The position numbers and the translations under genes are program-made. Below are positions 9,180-17,621 of a stretch of DNA of 44,973 bases, in pieces; the first letter of the stretch is position 1; each line of letters starts with the position of its first letter. The notes beneath the pieces are model-generated. The model was given only the letters and a program-made list of their open reading frames with translations. It was not told where the DNA came from and made no database searches. Source of the stretch: Mariprofundus sp. (GTDB taxonomy: Bacteria; Pseudomonadota; Zetaproteobacteria; Mariprofundales; Mariprofundaceae); contig JALUWF010000232.1 in assembly GCA_027019785.1 (NCBI GenBank), positions 1-44,973 on the forward strand, given 5' to 3'.

Positions 9180-9599
9180 ATGCTTAATCGAACAAGATTT
9201 ATGATGGCTGCAGCGATGCTGGTGATTGGTCTGTTATCGGCATGTAGTGGTGATGATGGCACATTTTTTCAACAGCGGCAGTGGAATACGCTGGATATCA
9301 AGCTCGAAACCCGGCCTCATCCGATACAGGCCGGGCATAATGAATTTTTACTGCATCTGACGGGGCCAAAAGGAGCTCGCTTGGCTGTTGGCGCGGTAGT
9401 GCATTATCGGCTTCACCCTGATGATGCGTGGATTCAGGCGATGCCTGATGGAATGAGCGATGTGTTTCGCAGGGCGCTGGATATTCAGGATCCGAAGCAT
9501 GCCAGGCTTTATGTGCGACTGCGCTTTCACGGGAAAAAAACGCAGTTGGAGTTTAATCTGTCGGATGCATCGGAGCATCAGTCCGGAGGTAAGTCATGA
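9180..9599 (+). CDS. Lipoprotein, FixH/YtkA-like (weak)
   Basis: LLSAC lipobox; SD AAAGGAG; ORF 9132..9599 with start moved to 9180. Confidence 0.6.
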   Translation: MLNRTRFMMAAAMLVIGLLSACSGDDGTFFQQRQWNTLDIKLETRPHPIQAGHNEFLLHLTGPKGARLAVGAVVHYRLHPDDAWIQAMPDGMSDVFRRALDIQDPKHARLYVRLRFHGKKTQLEFNLSDASEHQSGGKS

Positions 9600-10000
9600 G
9601 AAAGATATGGGTGGTGGCATTGCTGTTGATGATGCTGGCAGGGTGCTCATCGGCACCTCAGCATGAGGATCAGGCAGCTGCAATGGTGAACAAGCTCTAT
9701 ACCGCGCTGCAGCAGCAACAGTGGAATCAGGCTCTGGATATGTATGGCAAAAAGTTTTATGGCGGTCATTCACGCGATGCGTGGTTGAAGAAATTAAAGT
9801 CCATTCAGCAGAAGCTGGGGCCAATGCAGGGACGCACCCTGATATTCAAAAGCAAGGATCCCCGTTTTCATTATGATGCGTATATTTTTTCATATCGGGT
9901 GAAATATGCCAGGGGAGAATCTACCGATATCATTACCCTGTTTCAGGATGTGAACGGGGGAGACTTAGCCCTGGTTGGCCATAAAATCACAGTGAAATAG
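9596..10000 (+). CDS. Small lipoprotein of unknown function
   Basis: LMMLAGC lipobox; ATGA overlap with preceding gene. Confidence 0.65.
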   Translation: MRKIWVVALLLMMLAGCSSAPQHEDQAAAMVNKLYTALQQQQWNQALDMYGKKFYGGHSRDAWLKKLKSIQQKLGPMQGRTLIFKSKDPRFHYDAYIFSYRVKYARGESTDIITLFQDVNGGDLALVGHKITVK

Positions 10001-10008
10001 GGCAGTTG

Positions 10009-10461
10009 ATGTTATTGTTTACATCTCTGTTGGATCGGCGGTTACCGTACCGGCTATTGCTGATCTGCACCCTTGCAGGGTCGCTGCTGGTTGGGCCGAT
10101 GGCGCATGCGGCTGATGCAGCGCGTGGAGCCGTGGTGGCGCGGGTGCGCTGCATGCCCTGCCATTTTCTGAATCGAACGGAGAAGAGAATTGGGCCGGGT
10201 TTGCTTGGCGTGTACGGTCGTGCGCCGTCGATTACCGGCGTTCCGTTTTCCCGCTGGGATGCGCCAGCACTGGATGCATGGCTGGCCAATCCGCGTCGGA
10301 TCAAAATCAATACCACTATGTTTCTGCCGCCGCTTCAGCAGCGGGATCGTGCCGATGTGATTGCCTGGCTACGTGAAAAAGATGCTGGGTCTGCGGGAAT
10401 CAAAACTAACTCTCGCAAAGCCGCCAAGAGCGCAAAGAAAACCCGATCTGGAAAGTTATAG
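10009..10461 (+). CDS. Monoheme c-type cytochrome
   Basis: Signal peptide, CMPCH motif, GPGLLGVYGR, Met region; C-terminus encoded by dispersed repeat. Confidence 0.8.
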   Translation: MLLFTSLLDRRLPYRLLLICTLAGSLLVGPMAHAADAARGAVVARVRCMPCHFLNRTEKRIGPGLLGVYGRAPSITGVPFSRWDAPALDAWLANPRRIKINTTMFLPPLQQRDRADVIAWLREKDAGSAGIKTNSRKAAKSAKKTRSGKL

Positions 10462-10556
10462 GTGGGACAATAAACGGCACTTTATAATAGTTGAGAAGCA
10501 ACAGTAAATTAACGCTGGGTTGTGGTTTTCTTTGCGTTCCTGGCGGCTTTGCGAGA
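10411..10556. repeat. Inverted repeat (about 35-nt arms) spanning the 3' ends of two convergent genes
   Basis: TCTCGCAAAGCCGCCAAGAGCGCAAAGAAAACCC (from 10411) versus GTGGTTTTCTTTGCGTTCCTGGCGGCTTTGCGAGA (to 10556). Confidence 0.85.
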
Positions 10557-11093
10557 GCCGTTTTTCATGGCTTCTTTTGCTTTGAGTTTTTTCAGGCCTT
10601 TGCTGATTTTTTCGCTTGGCGTCCAGTGGCGCAGCAGCATGATTTTGTTGCCGCCGCGCTGTTCAGCGCAGAGCGGGCAGGTGAGATAGGCGAGATAGAC
10701 TTCCAGCGGTTTTCGTCCTGAACTGATCAGGCGGCTCTGCATGTTGCGTAGTAGCGGGCGCATGCCGCCGATATCGCCATGATGCAGTGCGACGCGCAGG
10801 CGAAACGGATTGGGCAGGCGATGTACTCGCCGGGCCGGGCAGGTTTCATCGTCCAGTAGCCTGACAATACTACCGCGAAAAGAGGCGGATCGGGTAAGAG
10901 CCAGCCCCGGCCATGTTTCATGCAACTCCAGCGTGGCGATATCATCCATCTGGCGCTGGCGGTAGAGATCAAAAGCTATCGGCATATGCAAAAACATGGG
11001 AGCTGTCTGTTCATGTACCAGATGCCCTCCCAGGTTGATATCCTGATCATCCCAGTCGGGGAATGATTCCGGGCAACCGCAGGGCAGCGTCAT
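10509..11093 (-). CDS. Hypothetical protein with CGC and CPLC cysteine motifs
   Basis: 194 aa, 4-nt overlap with upstream CcoN-like gene; no family recognised. Confidence 0.6.
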   Translation of the reverse strand: MTLPCGCPESFPDWDDQDINLGGHLVHEQTAPMFLHMPIAFDLYRQRQMDDIATLELHETWPGLALTRSASFRGSIVRLLDDETCPARRVHRLPNPFRLRVALHHGDIGGMRPLLRNMQSRLISSGRKPLEVYLAYLTCPLCAEQRGGNKIMLLRHWTPSEKISKGLKKLKAKEAMKNGSRKAARNAKKTTTQR

Positions 11094-11599
11094 GATTTAT
11101 GGTGTTGAATATCCCGGACAGTCAACAGAACATTGGCCAGATATATCCAGAATCCGACAGCGAGTACGGAGGAGGCGATAGAGACCATCGGCCCGTAAAA
11201 ACGGTGAATGGAGGGCACGACAGATGGATCATGCAGCCAGTAGTAGCCTTCCACACTGCCGAAAATAAGCAGCAGCACATAAAAACTTCCGACGCCGAAA
11301 ATCGTCCACCAGTAGGAGTGTTCAGCCATGCGCAGCGAGTGCAGCGATCTGCCGGTTATAGCTGGTAGCATATAATAGGTGACAGCCATGCCAAGCATGG
11401 TAACGCCGCCAATGAGGTTGATATGGGCATGAGCCAGCGGATCAATCATGTGGCCGGGACCGCCGTAGGGGCTGCCGATGGAGTCCAGCCACGCCCGCAC
11501 CGGCGGCAGCACCTGCAAGACCCCTTGCAGGGTGCCGATGAAGAAGGAGATGGCTGATGTGACAAGAAATTTAATGAGATAACGGTGCTCGGATGGCAT
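11090..11599 (-). CDS. Short CcoN/NorB-like membrane protein (about 4-5 TM, 169 aa)
   Basis: PLAHAHINLIGGVTMLGMAVTYYMLPAITGRSL resembles the HxH helix region of CcoN-type heme-copper oxidase subunit I. Confidence 0.7.
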   Translation of the reverse strand: MPSEHRYLIKFLVTSAISFFIGTLQGVLQVLPPVRAWLDSIGSPYGGPGHMIDPLAHAHINLIGGVTMLGMAVTYYMLPAITGRSLHSLRMAEHSYWWTIFGVGSFYVLLLIFGSVEGYYWLHDPSVVPSIHRFYGPMVSIASSVLAVGFWIYLANVLLTVRDIQHHKS

Positions 11600-11627
11600 G
11601 AGCGGAAGCTAACGGTCGTTATTGCGG

Positions 11628-11647
11628 ATGCAAGCATTCGCTTGCAT
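11628..11647. promoter_or_regulatory. Perfect inverted repeat in divergent intergenic region
   Basis: ATGCAAGC-ATTC-GCTTGCAT between the minus-strand gene starting at 11599 and the plus-strand gene starting near 11721. Confidence 0.6.
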
Positions 11648-11720
11648 GATTTGAATTGAATAGTGCTTGACGTGTGGGCGAGGATGCAAAAGCTTCAGCG
11701 CTGCTCGTAAGGAGAAATGT

Positions 11721-12104
11721 GTGTTGAGTTCACCGGTTCTGATCGCTTCGTTGCTGACATGGTTTTTGATGTTGGCTGCATATTTGTTTCATCGTCCCCG
11801 TGTGGTGCATGTCTGTGTGATGGGACTGTGTATGTGCTATGACATTGGGGTGCCATTTCTTCTCTACTTCTCACGCAACTGGCCGCATCGCCTGATTGAT
11901 CAGGGGGGCATCTTTAATTACTTGGTGTGGATGCATGTTGTGCTCGATATTCTGCTGTTCACGTTGTATGCCATGCAGATCAGGGAAGGGTTGCGCCTTT
12001 GGCGTGGTGGAGAAGAATCGCGGGAGATACACGCACAGCAGGGTAAGGTGATTTTGGCGGTGCGATTGCTGGTTGTCGTCACCGGTGGATTGCTGGCACC
12101 ATAG
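11721..12104 (+). CDS. Multi-TM protein, possibly DUF420-like
   Basis: ORF 11667..12104; AAGGAG SD precedes an in-frame GTG at 11721; TM helices with His residues. Confidence 0.6.
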   Translation: MLSSPVLIASLLTWFLMLAAYLFHRPRVVHVCVMGLCMCYDIGVPFLLYFSRNWPHRLIDQGGIFNYLVWMHVVLDILLFTLYAMQIREGLRLWRGGEESREIHAQQGKVILAVRLLVVVTGGLLAP

Positions 12105-12218
12105 AAAGCGGACTTCCGGGCTATGCCGATCTCACATTACATGTGCAAATAAATACTTGCATTGCATCGGAATGCGAGCGTAGCATACGCACTTAGTTAC
12201 ACTTAAGGAGGGTTACCA

Positions 12219-12359
12219 ATGGAAAGTTTTGTTGAAGCATCTGTTAATTTTCAGTCAGGAACGGTCTGGTCATTTTATTTCTGGATATTCGTGGTCTTTT
12301 TCGGCTGGGCTATGCTGATGCTGCGTAGCGGCATAAATCGGGATAAGCATTTCGACTGA
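12219..12359 (+). CDS. Small single-TM protein (46 aa: MESFVEASVNFQSGTVWSFYFWIFVVFFGWAMLMLRSGINRDKHFD)
   Basis: Below track cutoff; strong SD AAGGAGGG upstream of ATG; hydrophobic helix. Confidence 0.65.
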   Translation: MESFVEASVNFQSGTVWSFYFWIFVVFFGWAMLMLRSGINRDKHFD

Positions 12360-12494
12360 TTAGGTTATTCTAACCAGCTATCCGAGCTCGTGCTGAAATG
12401 GGTGAAGTATGCGGTCGCAAAATTAAAAGTTGTATCTTGTTCGATTGAAAATAATAAAAATATTATCTAATTCTAAGTAAGGGAGGGTTTATAC

Positions 12495-13244
12495 ATGCGG
12501 TATTTGATGTCAGCGGTTGGCGCAGTGGCGGTGTTCACTATGACGCTTATTGTTTCGGTTCCGGTTCAAGCTGAGAATTTCTTGGCGGGGGACATTGTTA
12601 ACGGGCGTAAAATTTTTACGCAGGGTAAAGGGGATGCTGTTCCTGCTTGCCAGAGTTGCCACGGTGTGGATGGCATGGGTCAGGATGATATGGGTACCCC
12701 GAGGTTGGCGCACCAGGTGTTTACCTACGAGCTGAAACAGCTTACGGATTTCGCCAACGATAAGCGCATCGACAATACTCTGGATGCCATGAATGGTATT
12801 GCCAAAGCATTGACAGCGCAGGAGCGCAGAGATGTGATCACTTATGTGGAATCCCTGAAGACGCCATTTCTGGGCTCCGATCTCAGGGCGTTAAAAGCGG
12901 CTGGTGATGTAAAAATAGGAGATCGTGCACGTGGTGCCATGATTGTAGAATATGGTGCTGAAGGCATTATTTCCTGCAAAAGCTGTCACGGCTTCCATGG
13001 CCGCAGTGCTGGCCGTATGTTCCCGATGCTGGGCGGTCAGCGATATGTTTACTTGCTCAATCAGTTGCATGCATGGAAAAATGGCACAGTGGCAGATGGT
13101 CGCGCCAATGATCCCAGAGGCATGATGCGTAAGGTAGCCAAATCCATGAGCGAGAAAGATATGCTTGATGTCGCATCGTTCCTGACTGGCGCATTGCCAT
13201 ACACCATCGGCAACCCGATGGCGCCACCACGCGGCACTGATTAA
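12495..13244 (+). CDS. Diheme cytochrome c4-like protein
   Basis: Signal peptide, CQSCHGVDGMG and CKSCHGFHGRS motifs, two-domain repeat; SD GGGAGG. Confidence 0.9.
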   Translation: MRYLMSAVGAVAVFTMTLIVSVPVQAENFLAGDIVNGRKIFTQGKGDAVPACQSCHGVDGMGQDDMGTPRLAHQVFTYELKQLTDFANDKRIDNTLDAMNGIAKALTAQERRDVITYVESLKTPFLGSDLRALKAAGDVKIGDRARGAMIVEYGAEGIISCKSCHGFHGRSAGRMFPMLGGQRYVYLLNQLHAWKNGTVADGRANDPRGMMRKVAKSMSEKDMLDVASFLTGALPYTIGNPMAPPRGTD

Positions 13245-13294
13245 CTCAAGCTACTGAATCTGCCAGGCTTCATCAGGCAGTATTCAGTTCGAGC

Positions 13295-13329
13295 AAAAAA
13301 AGAGCGGGGCATAGCCTCGCTCTTTTTTT
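13295..13329 (+). terminator. Strong Rho-independent (bidirectional) terminator
   Basis: AAAAAAAGAGCGGGGC-ATA-GCCTCGCTCTTTTTTT. Confidence 0.9.
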
Positions 13330-13371
13330 GCAGCCTTTGGATGCCAACAACTGGGACAGGAAGATTATCAT

Positions 13372-13602
13372 ATGAAATCTGATATTTGGAAATGCATGAT
13401 TCGGCGTTATGCTATCGCCAGTGCTATCGGTCTGGTGATCTGCGCTGTTCTCTTTACGAAACTGGCGAATATTCCCGCCGGGCAACCCATTCCCGGCTGG
13501 TTGTTGCCTGCCATCGTGGTAGGCGGATTATTGCTGTTCGGTGGGCTGTTTGGCATTGCTGTGTCGGTATTTTTTCGAATCCTGGGTGGACAAAAACCAT
13601 GA
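13372..13602 (+). CDS. Small two-TM protein
   Basis: 76 aa ORF, ATGA overlap with the next gene. Confidence 0.6.
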   Translation: MKSDIWKCMIRRYAIASAIGLVICAVLFTKLANIPAGQPIPGWLLPAIVVGGLLLFGGLFGIAVSVFFRILGGQKP

Positions 13603-15026
13603 TATCCCGTTTTTCAGAATGGGTGCATGCCATTGCTCCCCGCCATATTGCACTGGCGGGGCTGTGCGGGTTGTCGGTGGTTTATCTGGCTTGTTTCCGT
13701 TACGATCTTTATGGTGTGGAAGAAGGTGCGGCCAGAGCACTGTTGCTGAATTGGTCGCTGGGTACGCATATGCTCAATCCGGTTGCTATTATGGGTTTTC
13801 CGGATATGCGTGCTCTGTTGCTGGCGCCACTAAATTTTCACTGGATTGGTGACCTGACTGCGGCCAGGACGCTGGCGATGTTTTTGACGCTGGCGACCGG
13901 GCTTATGCTATACAGTTGGGCGGAGAAACAACTGGGGGATGAAACCGCTCTGTTTGCAAGTGGGTTGTGGCTGATTGCACCCTTGACTATATCGCAGGCA
14001 GGCAGCATCGGGGCCGGGAATTTTTTGGTTCTGGCCGGTATTCTCTGTTACTGGTCGTCGGGCTATTATCGTGCTTCAAAGCATGCCACACCGGGCAACT
14101 ATTTTGTTTTGCTGTTATTGATCGCCCTCGCTGCCAGCATGCATCCGGCTGGTCTGGGTATGGCTGCAGCACTACTCTGGCATGAAACCCTGATTCAACG
14201 GCCGGCCAGGCGTAAACGGGTTGCACTCTATATTGGCCTTGGGTTGATGTTGTTTTTAATTCTGGCCAGTCGGGCAGGGTGGCCAACTCTGTCCTTTTTC
14301 GTCAATCCTCTACCGGCGTTGACGACAGTGCTGACAGGCGGTTCTGTTGCCGATCCATCTTTAGGAGCTGGCTTGCTAGCACTTGGCTTGCTGTTGATTG
14401 CTTTGCTGTCGGGCATTCGGCGTAGCCGGGATGATCTGTTTTCCGCCATGTTGCTTGGGGGCGTCATGGCCGGGCTGGTCAGCGCTAACGAGGCTTGGGC
14501 GGAGTTGGCATTGACCTATATTCTGTTCGAAGGATTGCGGGGACTGATTCAGTTGAACAATCGTTTTGGCGGGAATGGGCTATTGCGGCGTAGGGGCATG
14601 GCGATTTTTCTGGTGATGCTGCTCAGCACAGGATTTATGATCGCAGACAAACAATATTTTCTATCCAATCGGACTAATCAGTTGCATGGAGTAGACAATG
14701 TGATTGCCCGTCTGGGAGAGATAACTGCGGCAATGGATGAGCAGACGATGGTGGCTACCCAGTGGCCAGGCCGCACCATGCTTGCCACAAGGCGAGGAGC
14801 ACTACCGCTGCCACCCTTGCGTAAGGATAATCCTGATGCATTTCTGCATCAGATGCGAGGCGTAAGCTTCCTGGTTTATGATCCCAACTCGTCGGGAATG
14901 AAGGGTATGAACAGGCAGGTTGCAGAGCTGAGCAATCGAATCAGGACTGAAGCCATGCTGCCCGGTGGCATTATTCTAAGGCTACCTGATCAGAGGGTAG
15001 AGAATCAGGGAGCAGGAAAGAGATGA
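13599..15026 (+). CDS. GT39/ArnT-like multi-TM glycosyltransferase-type protein
   Basis: ORF 13386..15026, better start MISRFSEW at 13599; YDLYGVEEGAARA motif and many TM helices. Confidence 0.65.
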   Translation: MISRFSEWVHAIAPRHIALAGLCGLSVVYLACFRYDLYGVEEGAARALLLNWSLGTHMLNPVAIMGFPDMRALLLAPLNFHWIGDLTAARTLAMFLTLATGLMLYSWAEKQLGDETALFASGLWLIAPLTISQAGSIGAGNFLVLAGILCYWSSGYYRASKHATPGNYFVLLLLIALAASMHPAGLGMAAALLWHETLIQRPARRKRVALYIGLGLMLFLILASRAGWPTLSFFVNPLPALTTVLTGGSVADPSLGAGLLALGLLLIALLSGIRRSRDDLFSAMLLGGVMAGLVSANEAWAELALTYILFEGLRGLIQLNNRFGGNGLLRRRGMAIFLVMLLSTGFMIADKQYFLSNRTNQLHGVDNVIARLGEITAAMDEQTMVATQWPGRTMLATRRGALPLPPLRKDNPDAFLHQMRGVSFLVYDPNSSGMKGMNRQVAELSNRIRTEAMLPGGIILRLPDQRVENQGAGKR

Positions 15027-15982
15027 AGGTGGATTGTTTGGCCACGCTGGATGCGCTGCGCAGTGCGATTGGTCGTGTGGTGATCGGTCAGCAGGCGCTG
15101 ATTGACCGGCTGTTGATCGGTCTGCTTGCAGGCGGCCACTTACTGCTGGAGGGCGTGCCAGGACTGGCCAAGACAACGCTGGCCAAAGCAGTGGCGGACT
15201 GTATTGATGTGGATTTTCATCGTATTCAGTTTACGCCGGATCTGCTGCCAGGCGATTTGATCGGCACGGATATCTTTCGTCCGGAGAATGGCAGCTTTGA
15301 GTTTATGCGCGGTCCGGTCTTTCATTCCATCCTGCTGGCCGATGAAATCAACCGTTCGCCTGCCAAAGTGCAATCGGCGCTGCTGGAAGCGATGGAAGAG
15401 CGTCAGGTGACGGTGGGCAACACCACCTATGCGCTGCCCGAGCTGTTCTGGGTGATCGCTACCCAGAATCCGGTGGAACAAGAGGGCACATTTCCGCTGC
15501 CTGAAGCCCAGATCGACCGTTTTATGATGATGCTGGTGCTGGATTATCCGAGCCGAAACGAGGAGATGGATATTCTGCGTATGCATGAAAGCGATGCAGG
15601 ATCGTCCAGGGTTACGCCGGTAATACATGCCGATGATGTGTTTGCATTGCGCCAGCAGATTCGTCGCATCCATCTTGCGCCCGAACTCAATGGCTATATT
15701 GTAGATATGGTTGCATCTACGCGCCATATTGAGCGTTTGGATAAGCAGCTCGAAGGCATGTTGACGCTGGGTGCATCGCCGCGCGCCAGTATTGCACTGA
15801 GCATCTGCGCCCGCGCCCATGCCGCTATTCAAGGCCGGGACTATGTCAGCCCGCACGATATTCAGTGTATCGCGCCGGATGTGCTGCGCCATCGCATTAT
15901 CCTCGGGTTCGATGCATTGGCCGCCGGTTGGGACAGGGAACGACTGATCGAACGACTGATCGAACTCACGCCTGTACCGTAA
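15023..15982 (+). CDS. MoxR-family AAA+ ATPase
   Basis: GVPGLAKTTLAKA Walker A, LLADEINRSPAKVQSALLEAMEERQVT, ATQNPVEQEGTFPLPEAQIDRFM. Confidence 0.95.
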   Translation: MKVDCLATLDALRSAIGRVVIGQQALIDRLLIGLLAGGHLLLEGVPGLAKTTLAKAVADCIDVDFHRIQFTPDLLPGDLIGTDIFRPENGSFEFMRGPVFHSILLADEINRSPAKVQSALLEAMEERQVTVGNTTYALPELFWVIATQNPVEQEGTFPLPEAQIDRFMMMLVLDYPSRNEEMDILRMHESDAGSSRVTPVIHADDVFALRQQIRRIHLAPELNGYIVDMVASTRHIERLDKQLEGMLTLGASPRASIALSICARAHAAIQGRDYVSPHDIQCIAPDVLRHRIILGFDALAAGWDRERLIERLIELTPVP

Positions 15983-15998
15983 GCGCTCGTCCAAGCTG

Positions 15999-16050
15999 GT
16001 TAGCAAAACAAACCTGGCCAAGAATGTCACGAATTAGCACGAATTGGATG
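15999..16050. repeat. Copy of CACGAAT-type dispersed repeat
   Basis: CAAAACAAACCTGGCCAAGAATGTCACGAATTAGCACGAATT, closely matching about 3945-3985. Confidence 0.8.
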
Positions 16051-16110
16051 ATAATTACAGAAGGTTCTATCAATGAAGCAAACAACGTGTATCAGAGGTT
16101 CTGACCCGCA

Positions 16111-17049
16111 ATGAAGGCGTTGCTGGCGATGCACCGGGAATTTCTGCCAGGTAGTAATGAACTGGCCAGGCTGGCCGCACATGCTGCGAACATGCGTATC
16201 GTTTTTGCCCGCCTTAGTCACGAGTATCAGGTTAATGATTCTGTCTCGCGTTTTTTTGGGCGCGGTCTGGAGTTTGAGGAATTGCGCGCTTATCAGCCCG
16301 GCGATGATGTGCGCAGTATTGATTGGCGGGCGACGGCGCGCACGGGCAGGCCGCATGTCAAAAAATATCGCGAAGAACGGCAACAGGTATTGATACTGAT
16401 GTTGGAGGTGCGCAAAAGCATGCTCTTTGGTAGCGGGCAAACTACCAAATGCGCACAGGCTGTGCGCGTTGCCGCCCTGTTGGCATATGCTATGAAACAT
16501 AGGCACCATCGAGTTGGGGTGTTGCTGTGGGGTGATTTTGGCAGTCTGGCCATTGAGCCTGCTGCCGCCGCCGATACCCTGAATCGGTTGCTGGACGCGC
16601 TTTCCGGGGATGCGCATTCTATGAATATGCTTACAGGCACCATCACCGCAGATGCTGGAGCCTCGGACTTGATTCGTTATACAGAACGTATGCCTCGCGG
16701 GCGCAAACTCGCATTTATATCCGATTTTATGCAGTGGCAGGCTGATGAGTGGCAAATGATCGGCCGCTTGCGCCAGCGCCACGAGACATGCGCTGTCCAG
16801 ATCACAGACCCAAGAGAAGAGACGATGCCGGATGTTGGCCTGGCACGCATGACTGATATGAGCGGTGACGATATGATTGTGGTGGATAGCGGGAGTCAGG
16901 CCTGTCGCGATGCCTATGCCGCCTGCTGGAAACGCCATCTGGAGTCGTTGCAGCAGCGCTTAAACGAGGTCGCCATTCCGCTACGCCGCATCTCCACACG
17001 CGATGGCGTTGCCGCCCTGACGCGTCATATCACAGATCTTGCCATCTAA
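16111..17049 (+). CDS. DUF58 family protein
   Basis: GRGLEFEELRAYQPGDDVRSIDWRATARTGRPHVKKYREER. Confidence 0.92.
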   Translation: MKALLAMHREFLPGSNELARLAAHAANMRIVFARLSHEYQVNDSVSRFFGRGLEFEELRAYQPGDDVRSIDWRATARTGRPHVKKYREERQQVLILMLEVRKSMLFGSGQTTKCAQAVRVAALLAYAMKHRHHRVGVLLWGDFGSLAIEPAAAADTLNRLLDALSGDAHSMNMLTGTITADAGASDLIRYTERMPRGRKLAFISDFMQWQADEWQMIGRLRQRHETCAVQITDPREETMPDVGLARMTDMSGDDMIVVDSGSQACRDAYAACWKRHLESLQQRLNEVAIPLRRISTRDGVAALTRHITDLAI

Positions 17050-17556
17050 ATGTTTGCATTATTGCTTGTTTCACTACCCTTGATTGCAGGCCCGGACGCG
17101 CCGGTTACAGTCGGCTGGTGGCCGTTGCCTCCGGGCTGGTGGTTGCTGGGATTGACACTGTTTCTTGGTTTGCTGTGGTTGGCGTATCTTTTTCTGCGGC
17201 GCTTTATACGTCCGGCCAGAGCCGGGGGGGAGCGTACGCTCCCGATTCGTGCTCGCGCTTTGGCGGCGCTGGATGAACTTGAGCAACGTCGCGGTCTGAA
17301 CGCGCGTGAAGCAGCCTATCGCCTCAACGAGATTTTACGGGCAGCGTTGCCGACTGAGAAAAAAATGGCTCCTTTTGATCAGGAGGAATGGCAGCATTTC
17401 TGGCAAGAGATGGAGATGCGTTATCAGCCTGATATGACAACCGGAAGAGCAGATGTAGAGCGTTGGCTCAGTCTGGCGCGTGGCTGGATTGAACAATTGC
17501 CGTTGAGTGATGTGAGTGATACCAAAAAAGGGATTCACCGGAGATTGAGGCAATGA
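17050..17556 (+). CDS. DUF4381 family protein
   Basis: Position between DUF58 and VWA gene; WWPLPPGWWLLG TM segment and C-terminal helical domain. Confidence 0.8.
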   Translation: MFALLLVSLPLIAGPDAPVTVGWWPLPPGWWLLGLTLFLGLLWLAYLFLRRFIRPARAGGERTLPIRARALAALDELEQRRGLNAREAAYRLNEILRAALPTEKKMAPFDQEEWQHFWQEMEMRYQPDMTTGRADVERWLSLARGWIEQLPLSDVSDTKKGIHRRLRQ

Positions 17557-17621
17557 AGGAAGTCTCCAGGATTGAACCCATCGCAATGGATAGGCTCTTC
17601 GCTAAAGAGGGTATTGCCTGA

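Noticed and set aside
15140-16030. 296-aa minus-strand ORF antisense to moxR
   Set aside because: Opposite a clear MoxR ATPase; no SD or recognisable motif.
16027-16938. 303-aa minus-strand ORF antisense to DUF58 gene
   Set aside because: Opposite a well-supported DUF58 gene; low-complexity translation without domain signatures.
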